The notes beneath the pieces were generated by a model. The model searched no databases. It was not told the DNA's origin and saw nothing but the letters and a program-made list of their open reading frames with translations. From NCBI GenBank assembly GCA_947359465.1, contig OX375872.1, positions 7,944,137-8,008,136 on the forward strand: a DNA stretch of 64,000 bases, written 5' to 3'. The DNA comes from Metellina segmentata (Eukaryota; Arthropoda; Arachnida; Araneae; Tetragnathidae). Shown here in pieces: positions 10,826 through 21,964 of this stretch. Positions within the stretch are counted from its first letter, which is position 1. Each line of letters starts with the position of its first letter. Made by a program: the position numbers and the translations under genes.

Positions 10826-11423
10826 GATTTTCGATCGAATAACAAAGCACAGCCTGGGTGAGTACCCTATCATGAGTAAGGGAGATTTCCATACAATATT
10901 TCTTCGGATCTTGTACGAAAATATCCAGGGACTTTAATTGGTTCAATAATGTTGAAATCTCCAAGGAACCATCCGTAGCCAAACACTCTCGGCAAACTAT
11001 ATTTCTTTCAAAAACGCACTAATGTTTAGAGATTTCTAAAGGATGGGTTTGACTATTTTTAACGAATGAAGCATTCGTACACTCAAGATGGTTTCTTCTT
11101 AAATAATTATTTGCAAGCCAGAAGGGAGAGATATTTCCGGTGTTTAGCCTTCTAAGAGGTTTACGAGCATCATTCCACCTTGCAGTCTTCCCTAGATCTA
11201 TTCTTGCTAGTTTTGCCTTCTTGACCAATAGAAACTTTTCAGACTTCTAACCGTGTTTGAACACAGCCGAACAGGGGCGTTGTCATCTCGGAACACAGGT
11301 CGTTCGTTCTCCAGGAAACAGAGTCTGAAGCAATAGGTGAAAATGATCTGCGAGAATCTTCCCCTCAGGACTACGAATGGTCCCGCCTAGATATCGTGCT
11401 CCACACCATCAAAGAGCCACTTT
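10826..11423. other. No gene recognised
   Basis: No convincing coding frame or shared repeat was seen. Short antisense frames here (for example 11019-11228) have no recognisable motif. Confidence 0.35.
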
Positions 11424-11740
11424 CATGTTTAACGGTAGGAACCAGACAGTCAACAGGAACTGTTGGTCTCGACACCACTGTCGTTGCTTAATGGGTAATT
11501 CTCAAAAGGTGGGAACCTACTCTCCCACCTTCATGCTTAACGGTAGGAACCACAGTCAACAGGAACTGTTGGTCTCGACACCACTGTCGTTGCTTAATGG
11601 GTAATTCTCAAAAGGTGGGAACCTACTCTCCCACTTTCATGCTTAACGGTAGGAACCAGACAGTCAACAGGAACTGTTGGTCTCGACACCACTGTCGTTG
11701 CTTAATGTGTAATTCTCAAAAGGTGGGAACGAGACACATT
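11424..11740. repeat. Three tandem copies of a 107-bp unit
   Basis: Units beginning CATG(T/C)TTAACGGTAGGAACC start at about 11424, 11531 and 11638 and differ by only a few bases, including a 4-bp deletion in the middle unit. Each holds CAACAGGAACTGTTG, a hairpin with 6-bp arms. The near-identity suggests a recent expansion. The open frame over it (11377-11604) is a by-product. Confidence 0.85.
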
Positions 11741-12943
11741 TCGTAACTTTAAGCCTTGACAGCAAGTAAATTTAATTCTTAAAATTATGTTTTTTTTTCT
11801 CAATTTCTTTTTAGTTCTGTTCAGAGACAAGAATAAGTATGATTTATTACAACAGTTTAGTGTAAATATCATTAAAATTAAATTCTTTATTTAAAAATGT
11901 CGATTTTTGACATCTGTAATGTTAACTGATACAGTACATCACCCAGAAAATAAATTCGAATGTGTTTTCCAAAATTGCAGAAAAAAATAATAAATGAATA
12001 GAGTATAACGATAGTTTGTTTACTATTTTGATCAGTAGATGGCATGATTAGTTTATAATTTTGAAGAATTAACAAAGAAATAATATTTAGCTATCTAGCA
12101 TGTTTCGCGATATCAAAAAGTAACAATCGATATAAGTCTATACCTGAATCAAAATATGTATTGGTAAGTACTTTAAACTGCATTTATTTGTCTTTAAAAT
12201 AACTTTTTTAACGTTTTTAAGCATTTTTATGTGTTTTTGTGCATTTTCTTTGCCGTAAACATACATTTCTTATTTTTTAAAAAGCGATGTCAAATATCAC
12301 GTAACCATCAAATTTGCCTATTTAATTTATGTTACGAAGGTGCCGATGTCCCAAAACATAAAAAAAAAACATGAATTACAATATCTTTTTATCAGATTAA
12401 TAGTTTTTTGTCGAAAAATAAAGTGAATTTAGCAGATACAAAATTAATACCATTACTAGGCACGAGTCCAGCAAACGTGTAACGATCGATATCAAATGGC
12501 GACGGCTGCGATCGTTACTTAATTTTGGACGTAATGTAGCAACAATATCAATAAGATTGTAAAGAATTTCGTTTTTTTTAAACAATATTTTTCTTTCCTT
12601 TTTGTTTTCTGCTTTATGGTTGTAATGATCCTTTGAATAAATTTTTTAAGATGAAACTTAGATTTTTAGAACGTTTTCTTTCCTGATTAATTTTAAAGGA
12701 ATTATAACTTTTCCAGGAGTTTTTAAGAATAAAGTTATTTTTATTTTATGATCATGTTTTCCTTTTTGTATGATGTGTAAATATATATTATTTAAAAAAT
12801 CACAAAAATAACCAAACCCAAAATTTTTGAAATTAGTAATAAAACTTTACAGACTTAAAAAAATCCATGATTTAAAAATCTGGAAAAACAAAATTCTAAT
12901 TTTAAAATATTCAAACCTACTCTAATTTTAAAGCATTAACAAC

Positions 12944-12979
<36 letters not shown>

Positions 12980-13107
12980 CTAAAACAAGAGGAAATTCAA
13001 AAAATAAAAACCAAAAGGAATTTATTGGAAATGAAGGGAACTATTTCATCGAGGCGACGGATCCGAAAGTCATTAGATTTTGGGAAAGTCCAAAGTTGTG
13101 TAACATA
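11741..13107. other. AT-rich sequence with an (AT)n tract, no gene seen
   Basis: Strongly AT-rich DNA with a simple (AT)n microsatellite at about 12946-12976. I found no coding frame with a recognisable motif and no copy of the window's repeat families. Confidence 0.5.
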
Positions 13108-13202
13108 CAGGCCAGCAATGTTCAAAATCTGTAATCTACAGGAAAGCAATGTCCAAAATCTGTAACCTACACAGGAAAGCAATGTCAAAAGTCTGTAACC
13201 TA
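13108..13202. repeat. Three tandem copies of a 31-33-bp unit
   Basis: The motif AG(G/C)(A/C)A(A/G)CAATGT(T/C)CAAAATCTGTAA followed by a CTACA-type junction is repeated three times with minor changes. It is a short minisatellite. Confidence 0.8.
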
Positions 13203-13984
13203 CGGATCATGAAATTAAATATTTTAATTAGTAATTTTGGAGAACAATTCCTGTCTTTGAATGATTGTATATTGTATTCTAGGCCTATAAACAATACACT
13301 AAAAAGTATTGATGCTAAGTTTCAAAATTTTAAAAATTACTCATAGTTAACATTTAGTGTTCCCACATTTTGAGAATCCCCCTTTCCATTACGTGGCAAC
13401 ACAAGGATTGGAGTGGCTTGAATGTTCGCAGCATGCAGCTCCCGTTAAGAAATTTTGGTTTATACGGGATTCTGGAAATAGTGTTCATATAGAAGGTTGT
13501 CTGCGGCCGTGTAGTATTGCGTTTTCGGCCGACTCTCCTCTTTAACACTCGTCTATCCCTGTCGGTCAACTTTCACCCACTGTTCTGCTTCGCAGATGAA
13601 ATCTTTCCAAGTTTTGTGTAGGCTGTCATAATCCTTGAGGCAGGGGTCCTTGCAACACCCACAAGGTCGGCTGTTCACGTCCCGCGAGGCGAGCTCCAAT
13701 GATCATGCCTCTTTGCACGTCGGATATAACTTTGCTGGTGACATTTCTCATACAACTTTCACACCGACTCGATTGATATCATCGCTTTAGATCGAAGGCT
13801 GCTGCGATACGGGGCTGTTGTGGAATTACTACGCATTTAGAAATGGGTGTCCCTATTATTTTGTCCACCACCTGTACAATGAAGGTTTCACCGATACAGA
13901 AGAGAGAAATACACCCAGGGAAGAATGCGTCGCCTACTACGAGCACGTGGCTAGCACGGTGGGATACAAACGGAATTATGACGA
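13203..13984. other. No gene recognised
   Basis: Mixed composition, GC-richer at about 13360-13850. Open frames at 13354-13569 (-), 13357-13545 (+) and 13818-14045 (+) overlap one another and show no domain I know, so I do not call them genes. An exon of an unrelated host gene cannot be excluded. Confidence 0.35.
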
Positions 13985-14285
13985 CTCACATTTCATTTTT
14001 TGGACCAAAAGAATCTTTCAAAAGGATTCTATTATAAGGAAATGAGCAATTAAATATTTACAAAGGTTTCTATTTTAATGAAAGGGCTAATAGAATCTTT
14101 CAAAATAATTCTATTTTAAGGAAATGAGCAGTGAATCCTTCAAAATAAAAAAAAAAATTCTATTCTAAGGAAAAGAACAATAAAACCTTTCCAAAGGATT
14201 TTATTTTAAGTTAAGGGCTAATAGAATCGTTTAAAAGGATTCTATTTTAGGGAAAGGACCAATGGAAGCTTTGTAAATGATGAAA
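13985..14285. repeat. Degenerate minisatellite, AGAATCTTTCAAAAGGATTCT type
   Basis: A roughly 42-62-bp motif recurs: (T)AATAGAATCTTT, a short A-rich link, ATTCTATTTTAAGGAAA, then GAGCAAT or GACCAAT. Each unit contains AGAATC and GATTCT as an inverted pair. At least five diverged units are visible. The same motif forms a second array at 23960-24455. Confidence 0.7.
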
Positions 14286-14519
14286 GAATCCACATATTCT
14301 TCCAACCAATAGAACATCATTTCTCGCAACAAAGGGTTAAGTTGCAAGACTATAACAACTATCGTTTCATTTCCTTCTCATGCATGGCAGCGTAAAACTG
14401 CGTAGGAATGATTAGAGGGACTACTTCCAAACTCCCCTCATTTTCCCCCCATCCGACCACATTCAGTTTTATATCAAATTTTAAATGCTCGCTGGTGCTT
14501 TAGAAATTATAAAAACCGA
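14286..14519. other. No gene recognised
   Basis: Short unique stretch between a minisatellite and a SINE fragment. Confidence 0.4.
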
Positions 14520-14577
14520 TTGGATGTGCCGTCGGTAAGTAGTTAATTAACATCGCACTGGAGCAACACAACGGGCT
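14520..14577 (-). repeat. SINE-1 3' end, cut by a LINE fragment
   Basis: AGTTAATTAACATCGCACTG and GCAACACAACGGGCT are the family's 3' tail in reverse orientation. The match stops exactly where the LINE fragment begins. Confidence 0.75.
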
Positions 14578-15590
14578 TGGTATTACCAGAGGCTACAGAA
14601 CTACCTCCACAGACGCCGTCCTTTTACTGGCCGGTCTAGAACCAATAGACCTCCTGGCAGCAAGAGAAGGGGCTAAGACTGTTGTTACCGGACTCGGCAG
14701 ACCAGCTACAACATATGGTATTTCCTGGTTTCCCTACCAATTCGAAATCAAAATTCCCAGACATCACAGGAATCCAATACACAACAAACACATCATTCGT
14801 TTCACCAAGTCCCTCAGCAACATGCTACCAAATCTATACAGATGGATCTAAAACCCAGGATGGAACTGCCTTTTGTGTGCTCCTGGAGAACAGAAAGATC
14901 TTTGAGTGGGCACGCAGACTGCACGACGACAACTCAGTTTTCCAAACTGAGTTACTTGCTATTCGAGCAGCTTCATCCAGGGCACTCCGAAATTGCTCAA
15001 AAAACACATGTATTTTCACGGACTATCTGTCCAGCGGGACTATTTTGACCAACCTTCTCACTACTAACCTGATGGCACAAAGAATACATTCCATTATTGA
15101 AGCGGCAGCTCTATCAATGTGCATTTATATATCTTGGGTCAGAAAACATTCCTGTGTTGAAGTAAACGAAGCAGCAGATCATCTTGCAAAAAGTGCCACA
15201 GGTAATACGTCCATTCGCCTGAATCCCTTCCCTCTCCCGGCGTCTCATCGGAAGAGGTCCCTTAAGTTTGCATCAACTAACAGCTGGCAAGAGAGATGGA
15301 TAAACTGAATCAAAAGTCGGAAAACAATCGGGGTTTTGGGCCATGGCCCGTTCCTACAATATCTATTTAAGATGAATATCCACTGTAGAGACCTCTGTAT
15401 CTGTGGTATGGAAGCACTACGTTACCACACTTGCCCTATCACATCTCATCTACACATCAAGGAACCAGCACCTCATTACTACGACACCTGGCATAAACGC
15501 CTGGCTGTTCATCCCTTGATTCAAAAGAAAATAATACAAATCGTGCGATTTGCGGCCTGCAGGGAGTTTGAACTTAAGCAAGCGGTGTAG
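14578..15590 (+). pseudogene. LINE ORF2 C-terminus: RNase H plus CCHC-like tail
   Basis: The first part (frame from 14576) reads RGYRTTSTDAVLLLAG, the segment that follows the reverse-transcriptase domain in such ORF2 proteins. A frameshift near 14680 leads into the RNase H domain: YTDGSKTQDG, then FQTELLAI, then IFTDYLSS, then NEAADHLAK. These supply the catalytic D-E-D-D set, so the domain itself looks intact. A single in-frame TGA at 15306 separates it from the C-terminal part in the same frame, which includes GHGPFLQYLFKM and C-x-C-x10-C (CICG to CP) and ends at 15590. RNase H would remove the RNA strand during reverse transcription. It is a dead fragment. Confidence 0.8.
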
Positions 15591-15790
15591 ATTCACTTTT
15601 TGACTAACACACTTTAATTGCCTCTATAACCTCATAGCAAACTTTTATTAGAGTATCACCTGCGTGTGCATTTCTTAACTTAACACAAAATTATTTTTCT
15701 CTCTCCTTTTCTCATTTGGTCACCTTCACGTCATGGGAAATTTTGTTTACTGTAAACTCAATGGGTCGGTATCCCATGACGGAGTAAAGT
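14578..15790 (+). mobile_element. 5'-truncated non-LTR retrotransposon (RNase H-bearing)
   Basis: The fragment starts inside ORF2 and ends in a non-coding 3' region (about 15593-15790). It is flanked on both sides by minus-strand SINE-1 pieces (14520-14577 and 15798-15960), so it probably inserted into a SINE, with loss of about 110 bp of the SINE middle, or joined two SINE fragments. An RNase H domain followed by a short Cys/His-containing tail suggests the I or a related clade. Confidence 0.75.
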
Positions 15791-15797
15791 TAAGTCA

Positions 15798-15960
15798 AAA
15801 CCTGAGCTGGTACAACACTCACCGAACTTCTATGTCAGGCCAACGTCTGAACATTTGTGACCTTGACAGATTAAACGTGTACCAGCCCCCGTTTACATTA
15901 CGGTCTTTGATAGGACCGAGTTTCTAACCATATGGTTGCTAATCCGTTTGTGTTCCTAAT
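15798..15960 (-). repeat. SINE-1 5' part, minus strand
   Basis: It carries CCTGAGCTGGTAC, CCAACGTCTGAACATTTG, TTAAACGTGTACCAGCCCC and a degraded tRNA-like head. It continues the SINE interrupted at 14577, but the 110 bp that should link them are missing. Confidence 0.7.
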
Positions 15961-16309
15961 GGGTACCGTGGTGCTATCGGATCCAAGGCAAAAATCCGTG
16001 GGGGAAAAAAAAAAAAACGTATTGCGTTTTTTACGAACATGCTAAGTTTAAACGGTTGAATTTGTTTCTAGCGTAAGATCTATTTTCCAATGCAATTTAA
16101 TAAATATGCCTTAATTGATCCCAAAGGAACAAAGACAAAAATAATAAAATTATATGTCATTTCATGAAGTGTTATTACAAATGCAATGGTTAAGGAGGCT
16201 GCACTTCAGATAGATTTTTGAGTTTGTTTTATTTCTGGGTTTATTAGTCACAAAGTGCTGTACATTTATTTTATCAAAACAAGAAATGCTTTTTAATTTT
16301 AAATTAATT
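15961..16309. other. No gene recognised
   Basis: AT-rich with a poly-A-like run near 16006. Nothing else was identified. Confidence 0.4.
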
Positions 16310-16730
16310 TTTTTTTGTCCCACAAATTATTTTTAATAAAATGTGTGTGAAAATAATCCTTTCAATCACTCTATCTTTAGAGAGCATCATTTGAAAGACA
16401 ATGCTTCCTTCATTTCATCCCCCGCAATCATATAAATATTCAGAAGACAAACGCACACAGTAACTTTAAAAAAAAAAACCAATCTTTTGATTTTTAGACC
16501 TTACTTTGTCCTTGTTGTAGAAATATCTTTCAGTTCTATGCGTGTGAAGTGATTGCATTCTATCACTTCATCTTTAGAAAACATCGTTTAAGAGTCAATA
16601 TATTTCCTTCATGTTGTTCCTTGTAATAATTGTATATCTATTCAGGAAAGAAACTAGTCAATAATATTTTCTTGTCGGAAGTGCTTTATAATTTGTTCAA
16701 AGAAGAAATCTCTAAGTATATATAAAGCAG
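16310..16730. repeat. About 200-bp tandem unit, two to three diverged copies
   Basis: Landmarks are TTCAATCACTCTATCTTTAG, a CTTCATTTC or CTTCATGTTGTTCC block, ATTCAGAAGACA or ATTCAGGAAAGAAA, and TATCTTTCAG followed by a GTGTGAAGT block. The same unit forms another array at 21965-22560, on the other side of the minus-strand Helitron. Confidence 0.65.
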
Positions 16731-16850
16731 AGTTGGTGTCTGTTTTCCACACAAATCTACACCGTTTGACCAATCCACACCAAATTTGAGGCACTTATAC
16801 TTTAGAACCCTGCGGGTAATGTATTAACCCCTATTCTCTTTGTTCTAGGT
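16725..16850 (+). repeat. Dispersed repeat, partner at 29275-29420
   Basis: ACACCGTTTGACCAA, ACCCTGCGG and ATTAACCC(C/T)TATT occur here in that order. They recur in the same order on the opposite strand at 29275-29420. The family is unknown. Confidence 0.55.
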
Positions 16851-18428
16851 GCGCGAAAAAGGTTGAAAACTATTCGAAATCACCGCAAAATTAACATTGA
16901 GCATAAAACGAATGCGCACAGAACGAAACCCAGTTTGTTAGACTAGTATTGATCCCAAATCAATTTTCCAATAAAATTATTTTGCCAGTACCCATTGCTC
17001 GAAAAACAATTTTTTCCAAAACAAATTCAATTGTAATATTTATGTTTGAACTGACTTTTCTGCTCATGGTCTTATAAATAATTGACGAATATTTGATTGA
17101 TGAAAATATAAAAATATTCGATGTATTTAATTTTACGCAACTGAGATTTTGGAATGGGACTCAAAAATCTCAAACGAAAAACTCGTGGATCATAAAAGCG
17201 TAATTTTGCTACTCTGGATCTGGTAACGCCAGAAAAAATGTTTACTTTTTTTAAACTTCAAGTAGAATTCCGTATTTGTGAACTTGAGTTGACAGCAAAA
17301 TGTTGCGGCCATATTTGAGCATTTCCAATAAAAAATATGTTCTTTTTGGAAATAAATCATTGTTGTCTTTCTTTTTCTTCAGAATTCTGCCTTTTTCTAA
17401 GGATCGTGGGATTTCAATTCCCTTTTTATTTATATGTTCTAGTATATTACATATTTCAGATATCTTATTTTGGAGTTCAATTTTAACGAATTATTTATTT
17501 TCTGCAAAATATCACTAGACATAGGCACTGTTTTGGCGGTGTATGTAAATTTCGACCAACTTCTTTTATGTCTTTGATTGAATACGTAATGGTTTGTAAA
17601 ATGCTATTTTATAAAAATAAAATATACAACATAAAACACTTTTAAGTACGATGTGTAATTTCTTATTTTTAAATGATCGGTAAAGCTAAAGAAATCACTT
17701 CAAAATTAATGGGTCATGTTAATTGAAACGGGTAATCATATGCTGTAGTTCAAATCTATTTCAAAATATTTACAGATTTTCATTAGAAGACGATTAAAAA
17801 CAATTAAATTTACATTTGTTTTTCATGTTTCATTTGGGTTTTATTGAAAGCCGTGTACTCAATAGTCAAGTAACTACAACTATCATTCTGAATAGGTACT
17901 TGGTTTTCACTTCGAAACCGAATCTCTGAATTTCAAAAAAGTATTATAAGGATTCGATTTAAAACTGAATGTCTGTGTTGGAGTAAGAAAACTCTTAAGT
18001 AAGACTTTGCTGATCTTGAGAATAATATCACAGTTGGGAATTTTTTTTAATTGAAAATTTTTGTACTAAGTGTCAGATGTACGAGGTTGCTTACTGTACA
18101 AATCGAAGCTATTCTTTCGAAACTTAGATACAAGTGAAACATAGTCGAAAGCAGTGATTTTCTTTTGTAAAAATGCTGTCAAATCGACCTACCGTTTCAT
18201 GAAAATTTGTAATCGATTGAGTTCACTTTGACTAGACTGATGACATTTATTTTGAACACAAACTCCGTCATTCCACATGGAGCTGAATGGAATTTTCAAG
18301 AAAAAAATGTGTCTTGCTTCAAAATAAATTAATCACGAATACCGTAATTTACCATCCTCTCATATTGACATCTCATACAAGGTGAGAGTCAAACATATTG
18401 ATAAGAAAACTGAGTGCAATATATACTA
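16851..18428. other. AT-rich, no gene recognised
   Basis: Short open frames such as 17300-17518 are hydrophobic by composition only. I saw no repeat family or domain here. Confidence 0.45.
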
Positions 18429-21400
18429 CTAGAGGGCTAACGCCCCCTGCTCGCTGACGCTCGCCAACCCCCGGAACTGCAAGCAGTTCCCTCCGGATCG
18501 CTCCGCGATCCGAGCTCACTTCGCTCGCCCATAGGACACTACAATTCTTTAGTCTAGCTTAAAAGGGGCCCAATTTAGTCTACGTAGACCTGAAAATTGA
18601 TCTGATTATGTATTGCTGAACGATACAGCTACAGTTCTGAGAGAGCAGCGAGAAAGGGGATCTCTTGAGACTACTATGTACTAAATTCATTTTCAGGAAC
18701 AGTATGGGTGAGTATTTACACTGACAAATAGATTTTTGGGACAGTATATAACTGAATGTATTTACAATAATAACAAATTCTAAGGTATATGATATTTGAG
18801 TATTTACACGGTGCAAAACAGTTTATTCGAAGACCCTTTTTATGTATTGCTGAACCATACAGCTAATGTTCTGAGGGAGCAGCGAGAAAGGGGAACTCTT
18901 GGGACTACTATGTTCTAAATTCACTTTTCGTAACAGTGTAGGTGAACATTTACACTGACAAATAGATTTCTGATATGACTGAATGTATTTACAATAATAA
19001 CAAATTCTGGGGTATATGATATTTGAGTATTTACACGGTGCAAAACAGTTTATCCGAAGACCCTTTTTGCGTATTGCTGAATCATACAGCTAATGTTCTG
19101 AGGGAGCAGCGAGAAAGGGGAACTCTTGGGACTACTATGTTCTAAATTCACTTTCAGTAACAGTGTGAGTATTTACACTGACAAATAGATTTCTGGGATA
19201 TGATATGACAATGTATTTACAATAATATCAAATTCTGGGGTACATGACATTTGAGTATTCACACGGAGCAAAACAGTTTATCCGAAGACCCTTTTTACAT
19301 ATTGCTGAACGATACAGCTACGGTTCTGAGAGAGCAGCGAGAAACGGGATCTCTGGGGACTACTATGTTCTAAATTCACTTTTAGGAACAGTGTGGGTGA
19401 GTATTTACACTGACAAATAGATTTCTAGGATATGATATGACAATGTATTTACAATAATATCAAATTCTGGGGTATATGATATTTGAGTATTTACACGGTG
19501 CAAAACAGTTTATTCGAAGACCCTTTTTACAAATTGCTGAACCATACAGCTAATGTTCTGAGGGAGCAGCGAGAAAGGGGAACTCATGGGTCTATGTTCT
19601 AAATTCACTTTGAGTAACAGTGTGAGTATATACACTGACAAATAGATTTCTGGGATATGATATGACAATGTATTTACAATAATATCAAATTCTGGGGTAT
19701 ATGATATTTGAATATTTACACGGTGCAAAACAGTTTATTCGAAGACCCTTTTTACGTATTGCTGAACCATACAGCTAATGTTCTGAGGGAGCAGCGAGAA
19801 AGGGGAACTCTTGGGACTACTACGTTCTAAATTCACTTTCAGTAACAGTGTGAGTATTTACACTGACAAATAGATTTATGGGATATCATATGACAATGTA
19901 TTTACAATAATAACAAATTCTGGGGTATATGACATTTGAGTATTTACTCGGTGCAAAACAGTTTATCCGAAGACCCTTTTTACATATTGCTGAACGATAC
20001 AGCTACGGTTCTGAGAGAGCAGCGAGAAAGGGGATCTCTGGGGACTACTACGTTCTAAATTCACTTTTAGGAACAGTGTGGGTGAGTATTTACACTGACA
20101 AATAGATTTCTGGGATATGATATGACAATGTATTTACAATAATATCAAATTCTGGGGTATATGATATTTGAGTATTTACACGGTGCAAAACAGTTTATTC
20201 GAAGACCCATTTTACAAATTGCTGAACCATACAGCTAATGTTCTGAGGGAGCAGCGAGAAAGGGGAACTCTTGGGTCTATGTTCTAAATTCACTCTTAGT
20301 AACAGCGTGGGTGAACATTTACACTGACAAATAGATTTCTGATATGACTGAATGTATTTACAATAATAAATTCTGGGTACATAATATTTTAGTACTTACA
20401 CGGTGCAAAACAGTTTATCCGAAGACCCTTTTTACGTATTGCTGAACCATACAGCTAATGTTCTGAGGGAGCAGCGAGAAAGGGGAACTCTTGGGACTAC
20501 TATGTTCTAAATTCACTTTTAGGAACAGTGTGGGTGAGTATTTACACTGACAAATAGATTTGTGGGATATGATATGACAATGTATTTACAATAATATCAA
20601 ATTCTGGGGTATATGATATTTGAGTATTTACACGGTGCAAAACAGTTTATTCGAAGACCCTTTTTACAAATTGCTGAACCATACAGCTAATGTTCTGAGG
20701 GAGCAGCGAGAAAGGGGAACTCTTGGGACTATGTTCTAAATTCACTTTTAGTAACAGTGTGGGTGAACATTTACACTGACAAATAGATTTCTGATATGAC
20801 AATGTATTTACAATAATAACAAATTCTGGGTACATAATATTTTAGTATTTACACGGTGCAAAACAGTTTATCCGAAGACCCTTTTTACGTATTGCTGAAC
20901 CATACAGCTAATGTTCTGAGGGAGCAGTGAGAAAGGGGAACTCTTGGGACTACTATATTCTAAATTCACTTTCAGTAACAGTGTGGGTGAGTATTTACAC
21001 TGACAAATAGATTTCTGGGATATGAAATGACAATGTATATACAATAATAACAAATTCTGGGGTATATGATACTTGAGTATTTACACGGTGCAAAACAGTT
21101 TATCCGAAGACCCTTTTTGTGTATTGCGGAACGATACAGCCGAGGTTCTGAGAGAGCAGCGAGAAAGGGAATCTCTTGGAACTTTTAGGAACAGTGCGGG
21201 TGATTATTTACACTGACAAATAGATTTCTGGGATATATGAATGAATGAATTTACTATGATAACAAATTCTGGGGTATATTCATTCAGATAAAACCTCCTT
21301 GTACACACAGTTGTGTATTTGAGAACTCGCAGACACAACAGTAACAGTATTTCTAGCGGTAATTCTCTGAATTCGTTCGTCAAAAGATTCCCTAGTTCAC

Positions 21401-21624
21401 TGCTCTCTTCTTCGCTAATTAAATTGACGCAAAGAGCTTATTTTTCTATCAAAAACCTCTCACAATTACCGGGAAGATTGATCAAGGCTTAAAAGCGACG
21501 CGCTTCCCGTTGTTGAAATGAGGGATAGCAATATTTACATTTGTAAAGGACAAAACCGTTGCCACACACCGGAGAGAAATACAGGCCGATTTTGCGCCAC
21601 GCATAAGCGTATTATATATATAGA
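18429..21624 (-). mobile_element. Non-autonomous Helitron carrying a satellite array
   Basis: Read on the minus strand, it starts TCTATATATATAATACGC at 21624 and ends GGGGGCGTTAGCCCTCTAG at 18429. These are the canonical Helitron TC start and a subterminal hairpin followed by CTAG. The flanks give A before the TC and T after the CTAG, so the expected A/T target is intact. About 2.7 kb of the 3.2-kb interior is a 12-unit tandem array (18600-21290). Near the 3' end are further palindromes, GGATCGCGGAGCGATCC and GGAACTGCTTGCAGTTCC, in the same order as the hairpins of the Helitrons ending at 10379 and 46279. No Rep/helicase coding sequence is present. Confidence 0.82.
18600..21290. repeat. Twelve-unit satellite array, about 228-bp unit, with higher-order structure
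   Basis: Units start at about 18610, 18844, 19072, 19300, 19532, 19756, 19984, 20215, 20438, 20670, 20891 and 21122. Each contains ATTGCTGAAC, a GAGCAGCGAGAAA block, ACACTGACAAATAGATTT, and ACGGTGCAAAACAGTTTAT. Three variants are distinguishable. A has GAACGATACAGCTACGG and GAGAGAGCAG. B starts AAATTGCTG and lacks a few bases at GGGTCTATG. C starts GTATTGCTG and has GGGACTACTA. The order is A C C A B C A B C B C A, so an A-B-C trimer of about 685 bp is repeated. Minus-strand open frames here are by-products. Confidence 0.88.
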
Positions 21625-21964
21625 TAGTCTGAAGATTCGCCATTTTTATTGAAAATGAACGAAGAGATATTCGTAAACACTCCCAAACTCAAAAACTTGT
21701 AGTAGTCATCTTAAAAAAAAACATTTGCAGTTTGTTTTTCAGCAGAAATGTGATGATTACGAAATGGATTATATGAATGGATATATCATGTGTGTATATA
21801 GTATTTGCGTCAATTGTAGAAACTATGAAACAGTTAAAAAGTTGTTAAAAACTCATTTCCCGTCCACTCAAATTGCATTCTTTTACAAAGTGATTAGCTT
21901 GATCACTTTCCAATCAACATTTAATTAGTTCAACCCGAGCAATACCGAATAATTCTTCTAGTGT
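21625..21964. other. No gene recognised
   Basis: AT-rich flank of the Helitron. The 67-residue frame at 21725-21928 has no known motif. Confidence 0.45.

Noticed and set aside
18580..21053. Four minus-strand ORFs of 61-78 residues with similar sequences
   Set aside because: They are the same stretch of successive satellite units, each broken at different points; not a gene family.
18600..21290. CRISPR-like array
   Set aside because: Units are about 228 bp with no short repeat/spacer alternation, and the sequence is eukaryotic.
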